A stretch of 64,000 nt of DNA from Phycisphaerales bacterium (GTDB lineage Bacteria; Planctomycetota; Phycisphaerae; Phycisphaerales; UBA1924). Numbering within the stretch: the stretch's first letter is position 1; every line of letters starts with the position of its first letter. This document shows, in pieces, positions 17,246 to 26,798 of this stretch. The notes beneath the pieces were generated by a model. The model worked only from the letters and a program-made list of their open reading frames with translations. It did not search any database and had not been told where the DNA came from. The stretch lies in NCBI GenBank assembly GCA_020831775.1, contig JAFIFZ010000028.1:43753-107752 (forward strand), in the 5' to 3' direction. The translations under genes and the position numbers were made by a program.

Positions 17246-18484
17246 ATGACCGACCTCCTCATCCGACGCGCCAGGCTCTGGGACGCGGCGCACGACGCGC
17301 CGCTCGTCTCGATCATGATCCGGGGCGGATCGATCGAGTCCATCGATGTTGAACGGAGTGACGGGAAGAATGCGCGCGCAGCCGGCGAGTCCGGAAGCAA
17401 CGATCGGAAACCGCCCCGCGAGTTGGACGCCGCGGGGCGTGTGCTGATGCCGGCGTTCGTCGACTGCCATACGCACGCGTGCTGGGCGGGCGACCGGCTG
17501 GACGAATGGGATCGCAAGCAGGCCGGGGCGTCGTACCTGGAGATCCTCGAATCGGGCGGGGGGATCATGTCAACGGTGCGCAGCGTGCGCAACGCGTCGC
17601 GGGAGGAACTCGCCGAGGGCCTGCTCGCACGCCTCGGCGTGATGCTGCGCGAGGGGACGCTGGCGGTCGAGGTTAAGTCCGGCTACGGGCTGAGCACCGA
17701 GGACGAGCTGAAGATGCTCCGGGCGATCGCCGAAGCCGGGTCGCGCTGGCCCGGCACGCTCGTCGCCACAGCGTGCATCGGGCACGCCAAAGACCCCGAT
17801 CGGCCCGACTTTGTGCGCACGACGATCGACGAAACACTCCCCGCTGTGCACGCGGAGTTCCCGGGTGTCGCGATCGACGCCTACTGCGAACGGGGCGCGT
17901 GGTCGCTGGAAGAGACGGTCGAGTTGCTCGACAGGGCGCTGGAGCTCGGGCACCCGGTGCGTGTGCACGCCGACCAGTTCAACAGCCTCGGCGTGATCCC
18001 TTGGGCGGTCCGCAGGGAGATCCTCAGCGTCGATCATCTGGAGGCGAGCACGCCCGAGGAACTCCACCTGCTCGCCGAGTCGGAGACCTTCGGCGTGATG
18101 CTCCCCTGCTCGGGGCTGCATGTGGACCAGCGGTACGCCGACGGGCGATCGTTCCTCGATCACGGCGGGCGTCTCGCCATCGCCAGCAACTGCAACCCGG
18201 GCAGCGCCCCCACCTCTTCGATCCCGCTGACGGTTGCGCTCGCGAGTCGGTTCAACCGGATCACGGCGCAGGAGGCGATTCTGGCCTGCACGGCGAACGC
18301 CGCGGCTTTGCTCGGGCTGAGCGATCGCGGACGGGTCGAGCCGGGGCTGCGCGCCGATCTTGTCGTGCTGCGCCACAGCGATGCGCGGATGCTCGCCTAC
18401 GAGTTCGGCGGGGACCCGGTCGACTGTGTGGTGCTGGGCGGCGAGGTGGTCTGCGAGGGGAGCGGGCGGGGCCGCGTTTCTTGA
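17246..18484 (+). CDS. hutI: Imidazolonepropionase
   Basis: 412 residues, amidohydrolase superfamily. The metal-binding DCHTHACWAGDR is at about residues 72-83. Downstream are KSGYGLSTEDELKML, VHADQFNSLG, VDHLEAST, ASNCNPGSAPTSS and the C-terminal ACTANAAALLGL, all family-typical. It hydrolyses 4-imidazolone-5-propionate to N-formimidoyl-L-glutamate, linking hutU to hutG. The last 88 bases overlap the 3' end of a minus-strand membrane protein gene. The residues after EVVCEGS are poorly conserved, so the true stop context is the only oddity. Confidence 0.93.
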   Translation: MTDLLIRRARLWDAAHDAPLVSIMIRGGSIESIDVERSDGKNARAAGESGSNDRKPPRELDAAGRVLMPAFVDCHTHACWAGDRLDEWDRKQAGASYLEILESGGGIMSTVRSVRNASREELAEGLLARLGVMLREGTLAVEVKSGYGLSTEDELKMLRAIAEAGSRWPGTLVATACIGHAKDPDRPDFVRTTIDETLPAVHAEFPGVAIDAYCERGAWSLEETVELLDRALELGHPVRVHADQFNSLGVIPWAVRREILSVDHLEASTPEELHLLAESETFGVMLPCSGLHVDQRYADGRSFLDHGGRLAIASNCNPGSAPTSSIPLTVALASRFNRITAQEAILACTANAAALLGLSDRGRVEPGLRADLVVLRHSDARMLAYEFGGDPVDCVVLGGEVVCEGSGRGRVS

Positions 18485-19008
18485 TCGACGGCTCTGTAGT
18501 CGGTCCAACGCACAACCTTGGGCTTGATGGGTCGGTCGATCGGGGCGCCGAGTTTGGCCGCGTCCCATCGGGCGGCGCACTCGGGGCAGCGGACGCGGGG
18601 CCTGCCGTCGTCCTGGGGATCGGGGCCGATCCCTTCGAGGCTGTAGAGGCAGGCGGGGCAGCGTCGGCGTTCGATGAGCACCGCCCGGAGCCGGGCGAGG
18701 TAGGCCGAGCCGGCCCAGAGGGCGCCGCGGGCGACGAGCAGGAACGAGCCGGCGATTGCCGCGGCGACGGGGGCGTGGACGATCAGGCCGAGGATCTCCA
18801 TGCCGATCAGGAGTACGACGCCGATCAACGCGGCGATGTAGAGCACCACCAGCAGCACCACCCCGACAAAGAACGGAGAGCAGAGGGGGCCGAGCACCCG
18901 GGAGGAGATCGCTCGTCGCTCGTCGGGGGGGAGCCTTCGGGCCGACCCGAGGCCGAGGGGCATGAGCTTGCCCGCTGCGTGGGTGCGTTGGTCTGCGTCG
19001 TCGAGCAT
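18397..19008 (-). CDS. Membrane protein with C-terminal zinc-ribbon-like motif
   Basis: 203 residues, family not recognised. Two strongly hydrophobic segments (about 45-70 and 78-100) are followed by RCPACLYSLEGIG and RVRCPECAARW, a C-x2-C...C-x2-C pair that should bind zinc on the cytosolic side. The CPxCxYxLxG wording is common in planctomycete small membrane proteins. The tail is Pro/Ser/Thr-rich and overlaps hutI by 88 bases on the other strand, so the last residues may be variable. ATG 19008 is the first Met before the hydrophobic region; a much longer upstream frame is antisense to map and trpA. Confidence 0.65.
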   Translation of the reverse strand: MLDDADQRTHAAGKLMPLGLGSARRLPPDERRAISSRVLGPLCSPFFVGVVLLVVLYIAALIGVVLLIGMEILGLIVHAPVAAAIAGSFLLVARGALWAGSAYLARLRAVLIERRRCPACLYSLEGIGPDPQDDGRPRVRCPECAARWDAAKLGAPIDRPIKPKVVRWTDYRAVDQETRPRPLPSQTTSPPSTTQSTGSPPNS

Positions 19009-19122
19009 GGGCTTGGAAGGGAGCTGGAGCGGCCGGATCGCTCGTGTTTGTGCGCTGATTGTGGTTCGGCGGGTGTCGCGAGCGGATGCCCCGGCGGATC
19101 GGGCGGATACGATGCCCCCCAC

Positions 19123-19947
19123 ATGGCCCGGATCCCCTTTGTTCCAGAGTCGGAATACCCCAGAGCCTACGAGGCGGCCCAGTGCGTGGTCGAGACGCAC
19201 CGCAGGCTGTCGGCGTGGCTCGAGCCGGGTCAGACCCTTGCGCACATCGACGCCTTTGTCGGGCGGACGCTCGACGAGCTGGGGTGCAAGTCGTGCTTCC
19301 GGGGGTACTCGCCCGGCAGGATGCCCGCGTTCCCCAGCCACGCGTGCCTGAGCGTCAACGAGTGCATCGTCCACGGGACAGCGGGGTACTACGAGGCCCC
19401 GATGAAGCTCGGCGATGTGCTGAAGATCGATGTCGGGGTCTGGAAGCAGGGCTGGGTAGGCGACGCGGCGTGGACTTATGTCTTCGGCCCCCCCACCCCC
19501 GAGATCAAGCACCTCTGCGACGCGGGCAAGGACTCGATCCGCGAGGGCGTCAAGACCCTCCGTCCGGGCAACACCTACAGGGCGTGGGCGGAGACTGTGC
19601 AGCGGATCGTCGAGCACGAGCGGGGCCTGCACCTGGTCCGCGGGCTCGGCGGACACGGGTATCACAAGAAGCGGCTGCACTGCGAGCCGTTCGTCGCCAA
19701 TGTGCTGGCGAGTTTCCCCGGCGAATGGCCCGACGCGGACCGGGAGATCCGCCCTGGCACGATCGTGGCGGTCGAGCCGATGATCGCGATCGGGACCAAC
19801 AAGACGGTGCAGAAGTCCGGGCAGTGGCCGATCTTCACCGCCGACGGCTCGGCGAGCGTCCACTACGAGCACGATGTGCTCATCACCGAGGAAGGGCCCC
19901 GGGTGCTGACCGAGGGCCTTGAAGACATCAGGGATGTGATCGAGTGA
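19123..19947 (+). CDS. map: Methionine aminopeptidase, type I-like
   Basis: 274 residues. The five metal ligands of the pita-bread fold can be placed: the Asp in KIDVGVWKQG, the Asp in VGDAAWTYVFG, the His in GLGGHGYHK, the Glu in VAVEPMIAIG and the Glu in VHYEHDVLI. The CLSVNECIVHG loop carries the conserved substrate-side residues. It removes the initiator Met from new proteins. The stop overlaps the trpA start (GTGA at 19944-19947). A TACGAT hexamer at 19108-19113 is a possible -10, nine bases before ATG 19123. Confidence 0.93.
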   Translation: MARIPFVPESEYPRAYEAAQCVVETHRRLSAWLEPGQTLAHIDAFVGRTLDELGCKSCFRGYSPGRMPAFPSHACLSVNECIVHGTAGYYEAPMKLGDVLKIDVGVWKQGWVGDAAWTYVFGPPTPEIKHLCDAGKDSIREGVKTLRPGNTYRAWAETVQRIVEHERGLHLVRGLGGHGYHKKRLHCEPFVANVLASFPGEWPDADREIRPGTIVAVEPMIAIGTNKTVQKSGQWPIFTADGSASVHYEHDVLITEEGPRVLTEGLEDIRDVIE

Positions 19948-20786
19948 GCGGGCGGATCGATCAGATCTTTTCGGAGCTGCGCTCGGGCGGCCGACGGGCG
20001 GTGATGCCGTTCGTCTGCGGGCAGCACCCCCGACCGGGCGCGACCGGCGAGATTCTGCGAGCGCTGGAGCGGGCCGGGGCGCCCATCGTCGAGATCGGCG
20101 TGCCGTTCTCCGACCCGATCGCCGACGGGCCGACGATCGCCGGGGCGATGCACAGCGCTCTTGAGGCGGGTGCGAACCCCCGGGGGCTGCTGGAAGAGAT
20201 CGCGGCGGTGCGGGGGGAGCTCTCGATCGGGCTGGTGGCGATGGTGAGCGTCTCCATCGCTCATCGCCTGGGCGGGGCGGATGGCTTTGTCGATCTAGCG
20301 GCCGACTGCGGGCTGGACGGGCTGATTGTCCCTGACCTGCCGCTGGAGGCCTCGGGGGGCTTTCTGAAGGCCTGCGAGCGGCGTGGGCTTTCGTTGTCGC
20401 TGCTGGTGGCCCCGACGACTCCCGAGGAGCGTGTGCGGGAGATCGCGGCGTCATGCCGCGGGTTCGTGTACCTGCTGGCCCGGGCGGGGATCACGGGGGA
20501 GCGGGAAGGTGCGGTGGACCTGGCCGGTCCGGTTGGGCGCGTGCGGGCGGTGACGGACCTGCCGATCGCGGCGGGCTTTGGGATCTCGTCGCCGGCGCAG
20601 GTCGCCGAGGCTGTGCGTCACGCCGATGCGGCGATCGTGGGCAGCGCTCTGGTCCGGCGGATCAGCGAGTCTGACGATCCGGCCGGGGAGGCGGAACGGT
20701 TTGTGCGGTCGCTGGTGGAGGCGGCCGGCCCCGGTGCTTCGGAGGGGCCAACCGCATCTGCGGGGCCGGAAATATCGAGGGGCTAA
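19944..20786 (+). CDS. trpA: Tryptophan synthase alpha chain
   Basis: 280 residues. The catalytic Glu and Asp lie in VEIGVPFSDPIADGPTI (residues about 50-66). IVPDLPLEAS and YLLARAGITGER (loop 6) follow, and GFGISSPAQVAE is near the C-terminus. It cleaves indole-3-glycerol phosphate to indole for the beta subunit. It is an isolated trp gene here: no trpB is visible, so the partner must be elsewhere. The GTG start overlaps the map stop by four bases, so translation is coupled to map. Confidence 0.93.
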   Translation: MSGRIDQIFSELRSGGRRAVMPFVCGQHPRPGATGEILRALERAGAPIVEIGVPFSDPIADGPTIAGAMHSALEAGANPRGLLEEIAAVRGELSIGLVAMVSVSIAHRLGGADGFVDLAADCGLDGLIVPDLPLEASGGFLKACERRGLSLSLLVAPTTPEERVREIAASCRGFVYLLARAGITGEREGAVDLAGPVGRVRAVTDLPIAAGFGISSPAQVAEAVRHADAAIVGSALVRRISESDDPAGEAERFVRSLVEAAGPGASEGPTASAGPEISRG

Positions 20787-20857
20787 GGTGTAAGTGGCGG
20801 GGGCTGCTGTCGTCTGCGGCTTGCTTGCGTGGGGGTCCCTGTCACAATGCTGTACCC

Positions 20858-20890
20858 GGCGTGGAAAGGCCACGCCGCTGTTTTCTTCTT
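20858..20890 (+). terminator. Hairpin followed by T-rich tract between trpA and glnN
   Basis: GGCGTGG (20858-20864) pairs with CCACGCC (20870-20876) around a five-base loop. The downstream GCTGTTTTCTTCTT is T-rich. This fits a Rho-independent terminator for map-trpA. If glnN is transcribed from the CACAAT-like box near 20844, the hairpin would instead lie in the glnN leader and could attenuate it. Confidence 0.5.
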
Positions 20891-20928
20891 CCTAGCCCGA
20901 CCGGACAAAACCGGAGGGAGCCACGGGC

Positions 20929-23124
<2,196 letters not shown>

Positions 23125-23172
23125 GCGGCGGGTTGCCGTCGTTCGCCGAGATCGATCGGCGCAGATACAACA

Positions 23173-23200
23173 CGGGGCGTGGGCGGAAGCCTGCGCCCCG
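23173..23200 (+). terminator. Strong GC hairpin after glnN
   Basis: CGGGGCGTGGGC (23173-23184) can pair over its full 12 bases with GCCTGCGCCCCG (23189-23200), including two G-U pairs, closed by a GGAA loop. Only CATTTG follows, so the T-tract is weak. It lies between glnN and the tRNA. Confidence 0.5.
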
Positions 23201-23211
23201 CATTTGATCCG

Positions 23212-23284
23212 GGCCCCGTAGCTCAGCGGTTAGAGCAGACGACTCATAATCGTTTGGTCCTCGGTTCGAATCCGAGCGGGGCTA
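23212..23284 (+). tRNA. tRNA with CAU anticodon, probably tRNA-Ile2
   Basis: The cloverleaf closes fully. Acceptor GGCCCCG pairs with CGGGGCT (G1-U72 wobble). The D-arm stem is GCTC/GAGC. The anticodon arm GACGA-CTCATAA-TCGTT gives anticodon CAT, and the T-arm is CTCGG-TTCGAAT-CCGAG. The discriminator is A73 and CCA is not encoded. The initiator's GGG/CCC anticodon stem is missing. The acceptor GGCCCC and the sequence around the anticodon loop (GACGACTCATAATCG) resemble the lysidine-modified tRNA-Ile that reads AUA, rather than elongator tRNA-Met. Confidence 0.9.
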
Positions 23285-23414
23285 CTTGGTGTTTGTGCGG
23301 GGCATCGCCAGGCACTGCCACATCTTCGAGCATTGGAGCACCCAGCGCGCCAGGGGTATGTTCAAGGGAGCGCTGCGTGGCTTGGTCTGCGTGCGGTCGA
23401 GGAGGTTTGTGGCG

Positions 23415-24524
23415 ATGCTGAGAATCGGTGTGATCGGATGCGGCATGATCGCGGAGCTTGGGCACCTGCCGGCCATCGCTGAGGTGCCCGGCCTTCAGGT
23501 CTACGCCCTGTACGACCGGGACTTCGAGCGGGCGCGGGAGCTTCAGCGGCGGTTCCACGCGGCCCACGCCTATCCGACGGAGGAAGAGTTCTACCGGTCC
23601 AACATCGATGCCGTGGTGGTGTGCACGCCTGCGCCGATCCATCACAAGAATGTCTGCGACGCGGCCGAGCACGGCAAGCCGGTGTTGTGCGAGAAGCCCC
23701 TGGGGACGGACGAGGCGCAGATGCGCGAGATGAAGCGGATCATGGAGGAGGCGGGCCTCCCGCTGTACACCGGGTTCAACTACCGCTTCAGCGAGAGCGC
23801 GCGAACAATCCGGAATCTGGTGCGCGAGAAAGCCGTCGGCGAGGTGCGTCTGCTGAGGCTCGTGTACAACTGGGGGCTGCATGGCAGGTGGCGGTGGGAC
23901 GAGAACGGTGTGCGGATCAACTCGCCCCTTCGCACGGGGCGGATGGAGGAAGGCGGTCCGCTGGTCGATTGCGGCGTGCACCAGATCGACCTGGCTCGCT
24001 GGTGGCTCGGCTCGGAAGTGGAATGGCAGCGGGGCATCGGCGTCTGGCTGGACGACTACGAGGCGCCCGACCATGTGTACCTGCACATGGGCCACGGCTG
24101 CGGCGCACACACGATGGTGGAGGTCAGCTTTTCTTACAACGCGACTTCCCGCGAGCCGCGCAGTCATTTCATGTACGAGATCATCGGGACCGACGGCGTG
24201 ATCCGCTACAACCGCGAGGAGCATTCGTTCGAGGTGCGCAACTCTCACGGGACGCAGCACCTGCCGTGGCATCCGGAGAAGAGCTTCGCCGGCATGTACC
24301 ACGAGTTCGCCCGCTCGCTGCGTGACGGGACCGCGGGCGACATGCCGACCGCCGACGACGGGATCGCGGCGACGCGCATCGCCTGGGAGGCGACCGAGCA
24401 GGCGGTGCGGGATCGCGACAGGCCGAGCGAGGAGCACGCGTGCACGCTGATCCGCGGGGAGAGGGTCGATGCGATGCTGCACCGCGTGCCGATGGACACA
24501 CTGGACCCGGTGAGGCCGGAGTAA
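23415..24524 (+). CDS. Gfo/Idh/MocA-family NAD(P)-dependent oxidoreductase
   Basis: 369 residues. The Rossmann motif is at the N-terminus (IGVIGCGMIAELGHL). DAVVVCTPAPIHH and the family hallmark CEKPLGT (Glu-Lys-Pro) lie at about residues 95-101. The catalytic region DCGVHQIDLARWWLG contains the conserved His. Family members oxidise or reduce sugars, inositol or related polyols; the substrate cannot be read from sequence. ATG 23415 has GGAGG about ten bases upstream and begins directly at the Rossmann strand; an in-frame start at 23286 would overlap the tRNA end and adds no conserved sequence. Confidence 0.87.
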   Translation: MLRIGVIGCGMIAELGHLPAIAEVPGLQVYALYDRDFERARELQRRFHAAHAYPTEEEFYRSNIDAVVVCTPAPIHHKNVCDAAEHGKPVLCEKPLGTDEAQMREMKRIMEEAGLPLYTGFNYRFSESARTIRNLVREKAVGEVRLLRLVYNWGLHGRWRWDENGVRINSPLRTGRMEEGGPLVDCGVHQIDLARWWLGSEVEWQRGIGVWLDDYEAPDHVYLHMGHGCGAHTMVEVSFSYNATSREPRSHFMYEIIGTDGVIRYNREEHSFEVRNSHGTQHLPWHPEKSFAGMYHEFARSLRDGTAGDMPTADDGIAATRIAWEATEQAVRDRDRPSEEHACTLIRGERVDAMLHRVPMDTLDPVRPE

Positions 24525-24537
24525 GCCGGGGCCGGCT

Positions 24538-25878
24538 CTACGGGGTATCGGCCTGGGGCAGCATGCGCACCGAGAGTTCTCGATTGGCGTCGCCGGCGAG
24601 GTACAGCGTCTGCGTCGGGAACGCGAAGTCGATGCCGGCCTCGTTGAAGGCGGTGAGCAGGCGTGTGTTGAAGGTCTCGGCGTGCGCCTGGTAGTGCCAC
24701 CAGTCGTGGCCCTTGGCCGAGTCGAGGAAGTACCAGTAGCTGACCGCGATATTCAGCGAGTCGGCGTTGAAGTCGTTGAAGAACACGCGCGGCGGGCGCT
24801 CCTCGATGCGGAACGGCGCGGCCATGTCCTCCGTCGCGAGGATGTCCTTGATGATCTGCACCGCTCGGTTCACCTCTTCCGGCGGCGTGTCGTAGGTGAT
24901 CGTCACATTCAGCGAGCGGCGGATGAACGACCGTTTGGACACATTCTCGACGCTGCCGTCGATGAACCTCATGTTCGGCATGGTGACGAGGTGCCCGGCG
25001 AAGGTCCGGATCCGGGTGGAACGCAGGCCGATCTCCTCCACGAAGCCCTCCGTGCCGGCGAAGACGATGCGGTCGCCGAGCGCGAACGGCTTGTCGAGCA
25101 TGACGGTGATCGACCCGAAGAGGTTGCGGATCGAGTCCTGGGAGGCGAGGGAGATGGCCAGGCCGGCGATGCCCAGGCCCGCGATCCACGCCGTGATGTT
25201 GACCCCGAAGACATTCTGGGCGATGAACAGGACGAAGACGATGACAACGAAGATGCGGAAGGCCTTGCGGATCAGCGGCACGAGCTGCGCCGCGAGCTTG
25301 CTCTGTGACTTCTCAAGGTGCCGCGTCAGGGCGATGTCGATCAGATCGACGAAGTTGTAAACGAACCAGCCGAGCGCGAGGATGAAGAGGAACTTGATCA
25401 CACTGGCGGCGAACGCGAAGAGTTCCGGTGGAAGCGCGAGCCCGTACAGACCGAGCTTGATGCCGAGGGTGAGCAGGGCCAGTGAGGCCGGCCCGGCCAG
25501 GGCGTCGAAGACCACGCTTCGGGCCGACTCGCCGCGTTCTCGCAGCCTGCCGGCGAGACGCCTGAGCAGGCCCTGGACGAACTTGCCAGCGACGAGGCCG
25601 CCCAGGATGCCGATGAAGAGGACGAGCCATGCCCACGCGGGTGTGTCTTCGAAGACCGAGCCGAGAGCGGCCAGGGGGTCGGCCTGGTTTTCGGTCTGGG
25701 TTTCGGGTTCTTCCACCGTCGGCGCGAGTGCGGCGGCGGCGTCGGTCGACTCGCCGTCCTGGGCCCGCGCTCCGGCTGCGAGCAGGAGGAGCGTTGCCAC
25801 CGCGACCAGCACGAGACAGGCGACGCGATGCGCGGCGATGCGTGTGAGTACCTCGAACACCTGAGCTGGGCGCACCAT
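24538..25878 (-). CDS. Mechanosensitive ion channel, MscS family
   Basis: 446 residues. A signal-peptide-like segment (CLVLVAVATLLLLAAGARAQ) is followed by an acidic linker and about four membrane helices. The MscS pore helix and beta domain follow: GLGIAGLAISLASQDSIRNLFGSITVMLDKPFALGDRI. The C-terminal region contains TRIRTFAGHLVTMPNMRFID. The channel opens on membrane tension and releases solutes at osmotic downshock. ATG 25878 sits eight bases after a TACCAT box; a longer upstream frame to 26154 runs into degenerate sequence. It is convergent with the Gfo/Idh gene (13 bases between stops). Confidence 0.88.
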   Translation of the reverse strand: MVRPAQVFEVLTRIAAHRVACLVLVAVATLLLLAAGARAQDGESTDAAAALAPTVEEPETQTENQADPLAALGSVFEDTPAWAWLVLFIGILGGLVAGKFVQGLLRRLAGRLRERGESARSVVFDALAGPASLALLTLGIKLGLYGLALPPELFAFAASVIKFLFILALGWFVYNFVDLIDIALTRHLEKSQSKLAAQLVPLIRKAFRIFVVIVFVLFIAQNVFGVNITAWIAGLGIAGLAISLASQDSIRNLFGSITVMLDKPFALGDRIVFAGTEGFVEEIGLRSTRIRTFAGHLVTMPNMRFIDGSVENVSKRSFIRRSLNVTITYDTPPEEVNRAVQIIKDILATEDMAAPFRIEERPPRVFFNDFNADSLNIAVSYWYFLDSAKGHDWWHYQAHAETFNTRLLTAFNEAGIDFAFPTQTLYLAGDANRELSVRMLPQADTP

Positions 25879-25886
25879 AGGCGGGC

Positions 25887-25892
25887 ATGGTA
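25887..25892 (-). promoter_or_regulatory. -10 box (TACCAT) eight bases before the MscS-family start
   Basis: On the minus strand TACCAT is followed by eight bases and the ATG at 25878. Probable leaderless or near-leaderless transcript. Confidence 0.4.
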
Positions 25893-25940
25893 AGCCGACG
25901 CGTCCGAACGGTCTATGGCTACCCCCAAGCGGCCCCGGGC

Positions 25941-26154
25941 CTAAAACCGGCCGTCCATGTTGTCGATGATGTTGAGCGCAACCGGGTTGTCGTCGCCCAA
26001 GCGAGGCGGCTCCGAACGGGACACAGAGTGTGCCGCCGGCCAACTCGAAGGGTTTGGGCTGCTGCTGGAAAACGGATCGCATGATGACCGACGGGTCGAC
26101 GCTGAACATCTGATGGAGGACAGTTCGGGTCGATCGGGATGCAAATTGGGACAA
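25941..26154 (-). pseudogene. Possible degenerate gene end, two frames
   Basis: One minus-strand frame reads DPSVIMRSVFQQQPKPFE then LAGGTLCVPFGAASLG. A neighbouring frame continues GDDNPVALNIIDNMDGRF and stops at 25941. The two halves meet near 26000, as if one base had been gained or lost. The residue composition is protein-like in both halves. The family is not recognised and the upstream part is missing, so this is tentative. Confidence 0.3.
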
Positions 26155-26457
26155 CGCTCAATCTGTTCGCGATCGAGGCTGCCGTGAACGGCGTATCACT
26201 ACCGTTGACACTCGGCCAAGCGGTCGAGATCGAGCGTGTGAACGGGTCGCTGATCACCGCGAATCTCGCCGACGGCGGCGCGTTCAGTTTTCAGATGAAC
26301 ATGCTCTCGTCAGCGCCGGGCCAAGACTTCCTGTCGTCGCTCAACACCAAGATCATAGCGACGCTCGTGCCTTCGCCGGGGTTCGCTGTTGGTGTTTGCA
26401 ATCGGCCTCGCGGCTCTGCCAAGGCGTCGGCGGCACATGCGTTGCCGGAGCGGTTGA
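26106..26457 (+). pseudogene. Frameshifted remnant of a PEP-CTERM-like surface protein
   Basis: The frame open from 26106 reads a beta-rich segment (MQIGTTLNLFAIEAAVNG, then LGQAVEIERVNGSLITANLADGG) and reaches ATLVPSPGFAV at about 26390. There the +1 frame continues as LVFAIGLAALPRRRRHMR and stops at 26457. VPxPG, a hydrophobic helix and an Arg cluster form the tripartite sorting signal of PEP-CTERM-like proteins. One base change would restore it. There is also a stop directly upstream (26103) and no start or signal peptide, so both ends are damaged. Confidence 0.65.
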
Positions 26458-26798
26458 CCGGCGATCTCTCAGGAAAATCCGATAAAATTCGCCTGAACCC
26501 CCTTGCACACCCGTGCGGTTTCTGACATGCTCTCGATATGGTCGCCGTTCGCGCTAACGAGCGGTGATCGGAGAAGCCAGAAGGGGAATGGCATGCATGG
26601 GTGAGGTTCTGTAATTATTTTCAGCGGATGGTGGCATCGGGTTTTCCGTCGTCGTCGTCGCAGATTCGTTCTGACACGGGATCTGAGTGGTTGAGCCTGA
26701 GGAGATACAGGCCGGGCGGTGTCGTTGCCTCGTGGCTGCGGCGGCGCCCGGCGGAAGTGGGCCGTGGGCCCCGGTTGTAACGACTGAGGAGTCTGGTG

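Larger units (their letters stand above)
25879..26798. other. 920-base region without an intact gene
   Basis: This stretch is lower in GC than its surroundings and contains gene debris. On the plus strand is a frameshifted surface-protein tail (26106-26457). On the minus strand two frames at 25941-26154 read as one protein end when joined. A third minus-strand segment near 26621-26740 reads PPGLYLLRLN...CDDDDGKPDATIR. No intact reading frame with a convincing start was found. Confidence 0.6.

Noticed and set aside
20786..20928. Riboswitch before glnN
   Set aside because: Only a simple hairpin with a T-rich tail is visible; no conserved riboswitch core such as a glutamine-responsive motif could be recognised.
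23212..23284. Initiator tRNA-fMet
   Set aside because: The anticodon stem lacks the three G-C pairs of initiators, and the acceptor sequence matches the Ile2 type instead.
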